NCBI GenBank assembly: GCA_031259605.1
Contig: JAIRLE010000008.1
Span: 1 to 14,285 of the forward strand
Length of the DNA stretch: 14,285 bases
Reading direction: 5' to 3'
DNA from: Zoogloeaceae bacterium
GTDB taxonomy: Bacteria > Pseudomonadota > Gammaproteobacteria > Burkholderiales > Rhodocyclaceae
The notes under the pieces were generated by a model, which saw only the letters and a list, made by a program, of their open reading frames with translations, was not told the origin of the DNA and made no database searches. The translations under genes were made by a program, and so were the position numbers. This document shows positions 14,255 through 14,285 of this stretch, piece after piece. Positions within the stretch are counted from its first letter, which is position 1; each line of letters starts with the position of its first letter.

Positions 14255-14285
14255 TTCATCGTAAAACCAACTCCGGTTTGAAACC
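14255..14285 (-). repeat. 31-bp inverted repeat, right copy at the window edge
   Basis: Exact reverse complement of 11625-11655, 40 bases after the stop of the LTA-synthase-like gene. The outer end coincides with the last base of the window, so its true extent to the right is unknown. Confidence 0.85.

Overview
The window looks like chromosome of a GC-rich Gram-negative bacterium, most likely a betaproteobacterium. This is judged from protein character only: a MaeB-type malic enzyme fused to a phosphotransacetylase domain, a 310-residue DHH phosphoesterase, a NIF3/HtrA head-to-head pair, and an aryl-polyene-type fatty acid module. No rRNA, tRNA, phage gene or CRISPR array was seen, and the genus cannot be fixed from the sequence.

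Layout, left to right. Bases 1-156 are the end of an IS5-type insertion sequence with the first 38 codons of its transposase on the minus strand. A repeat-filled spacer (157-496) leads to maeB (497-2770, +) and a DHH-family phosphoesterase (2843-3775, +). A short convergent gap with a coding-like remnant and a hairpin separates these from a membrane-anchored HtrA/DegS-like protease (3957-5147, -). The start codon of that protease overlaps the start codon of a NIF3-family gene (5146-5904, +). A repeat and a likely sigma-70 promoter precede a universal stress protein (6092-6535, +). On the minus strand lie fabI (7356-6592) and a five-gene probable operon running 11168 to 7593. The operon comprises an ApeP-type dehydratase, an ApeQ/FabG2 ketoreductase, an ApeR ketosynthase and two paralogous secreted proteins of unknown function. 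After a 590-base gene-free stretch rich in inverted repeats comes a translationally coupled pair on the plus strand: a YgiW/YdeI-type periplasmic OB-fold protein and a five-helix LTA-synthase-like sulfatase-fold enzyme (11796-14215).

The core genes serve central carbon metabolism (maeB), fatty acid synthesis (fabI), envelope proteolysis (HtrA) and stress response (Usp). The more unusual parts are four. (1) A P-Q-R subset of the aryl polyene pathway without its usual partners, apparently co-transcribed with two tandem paralogous exported proteins. (2) A mosaic family of intergenic repeats seen at about seven places in both orientations. (3) A pair of perfect 31-bp inverted repeats that bracket the YgiW/LTA-synthase-like pair, one copy ending exactly at the window edge. 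(4) A strongly foldable gene-free segment at 11354-11630. Searches are needed to decide whether (3) and (4) are a mobile cassette, a structured RNA or parts of the same dispersed repeat.
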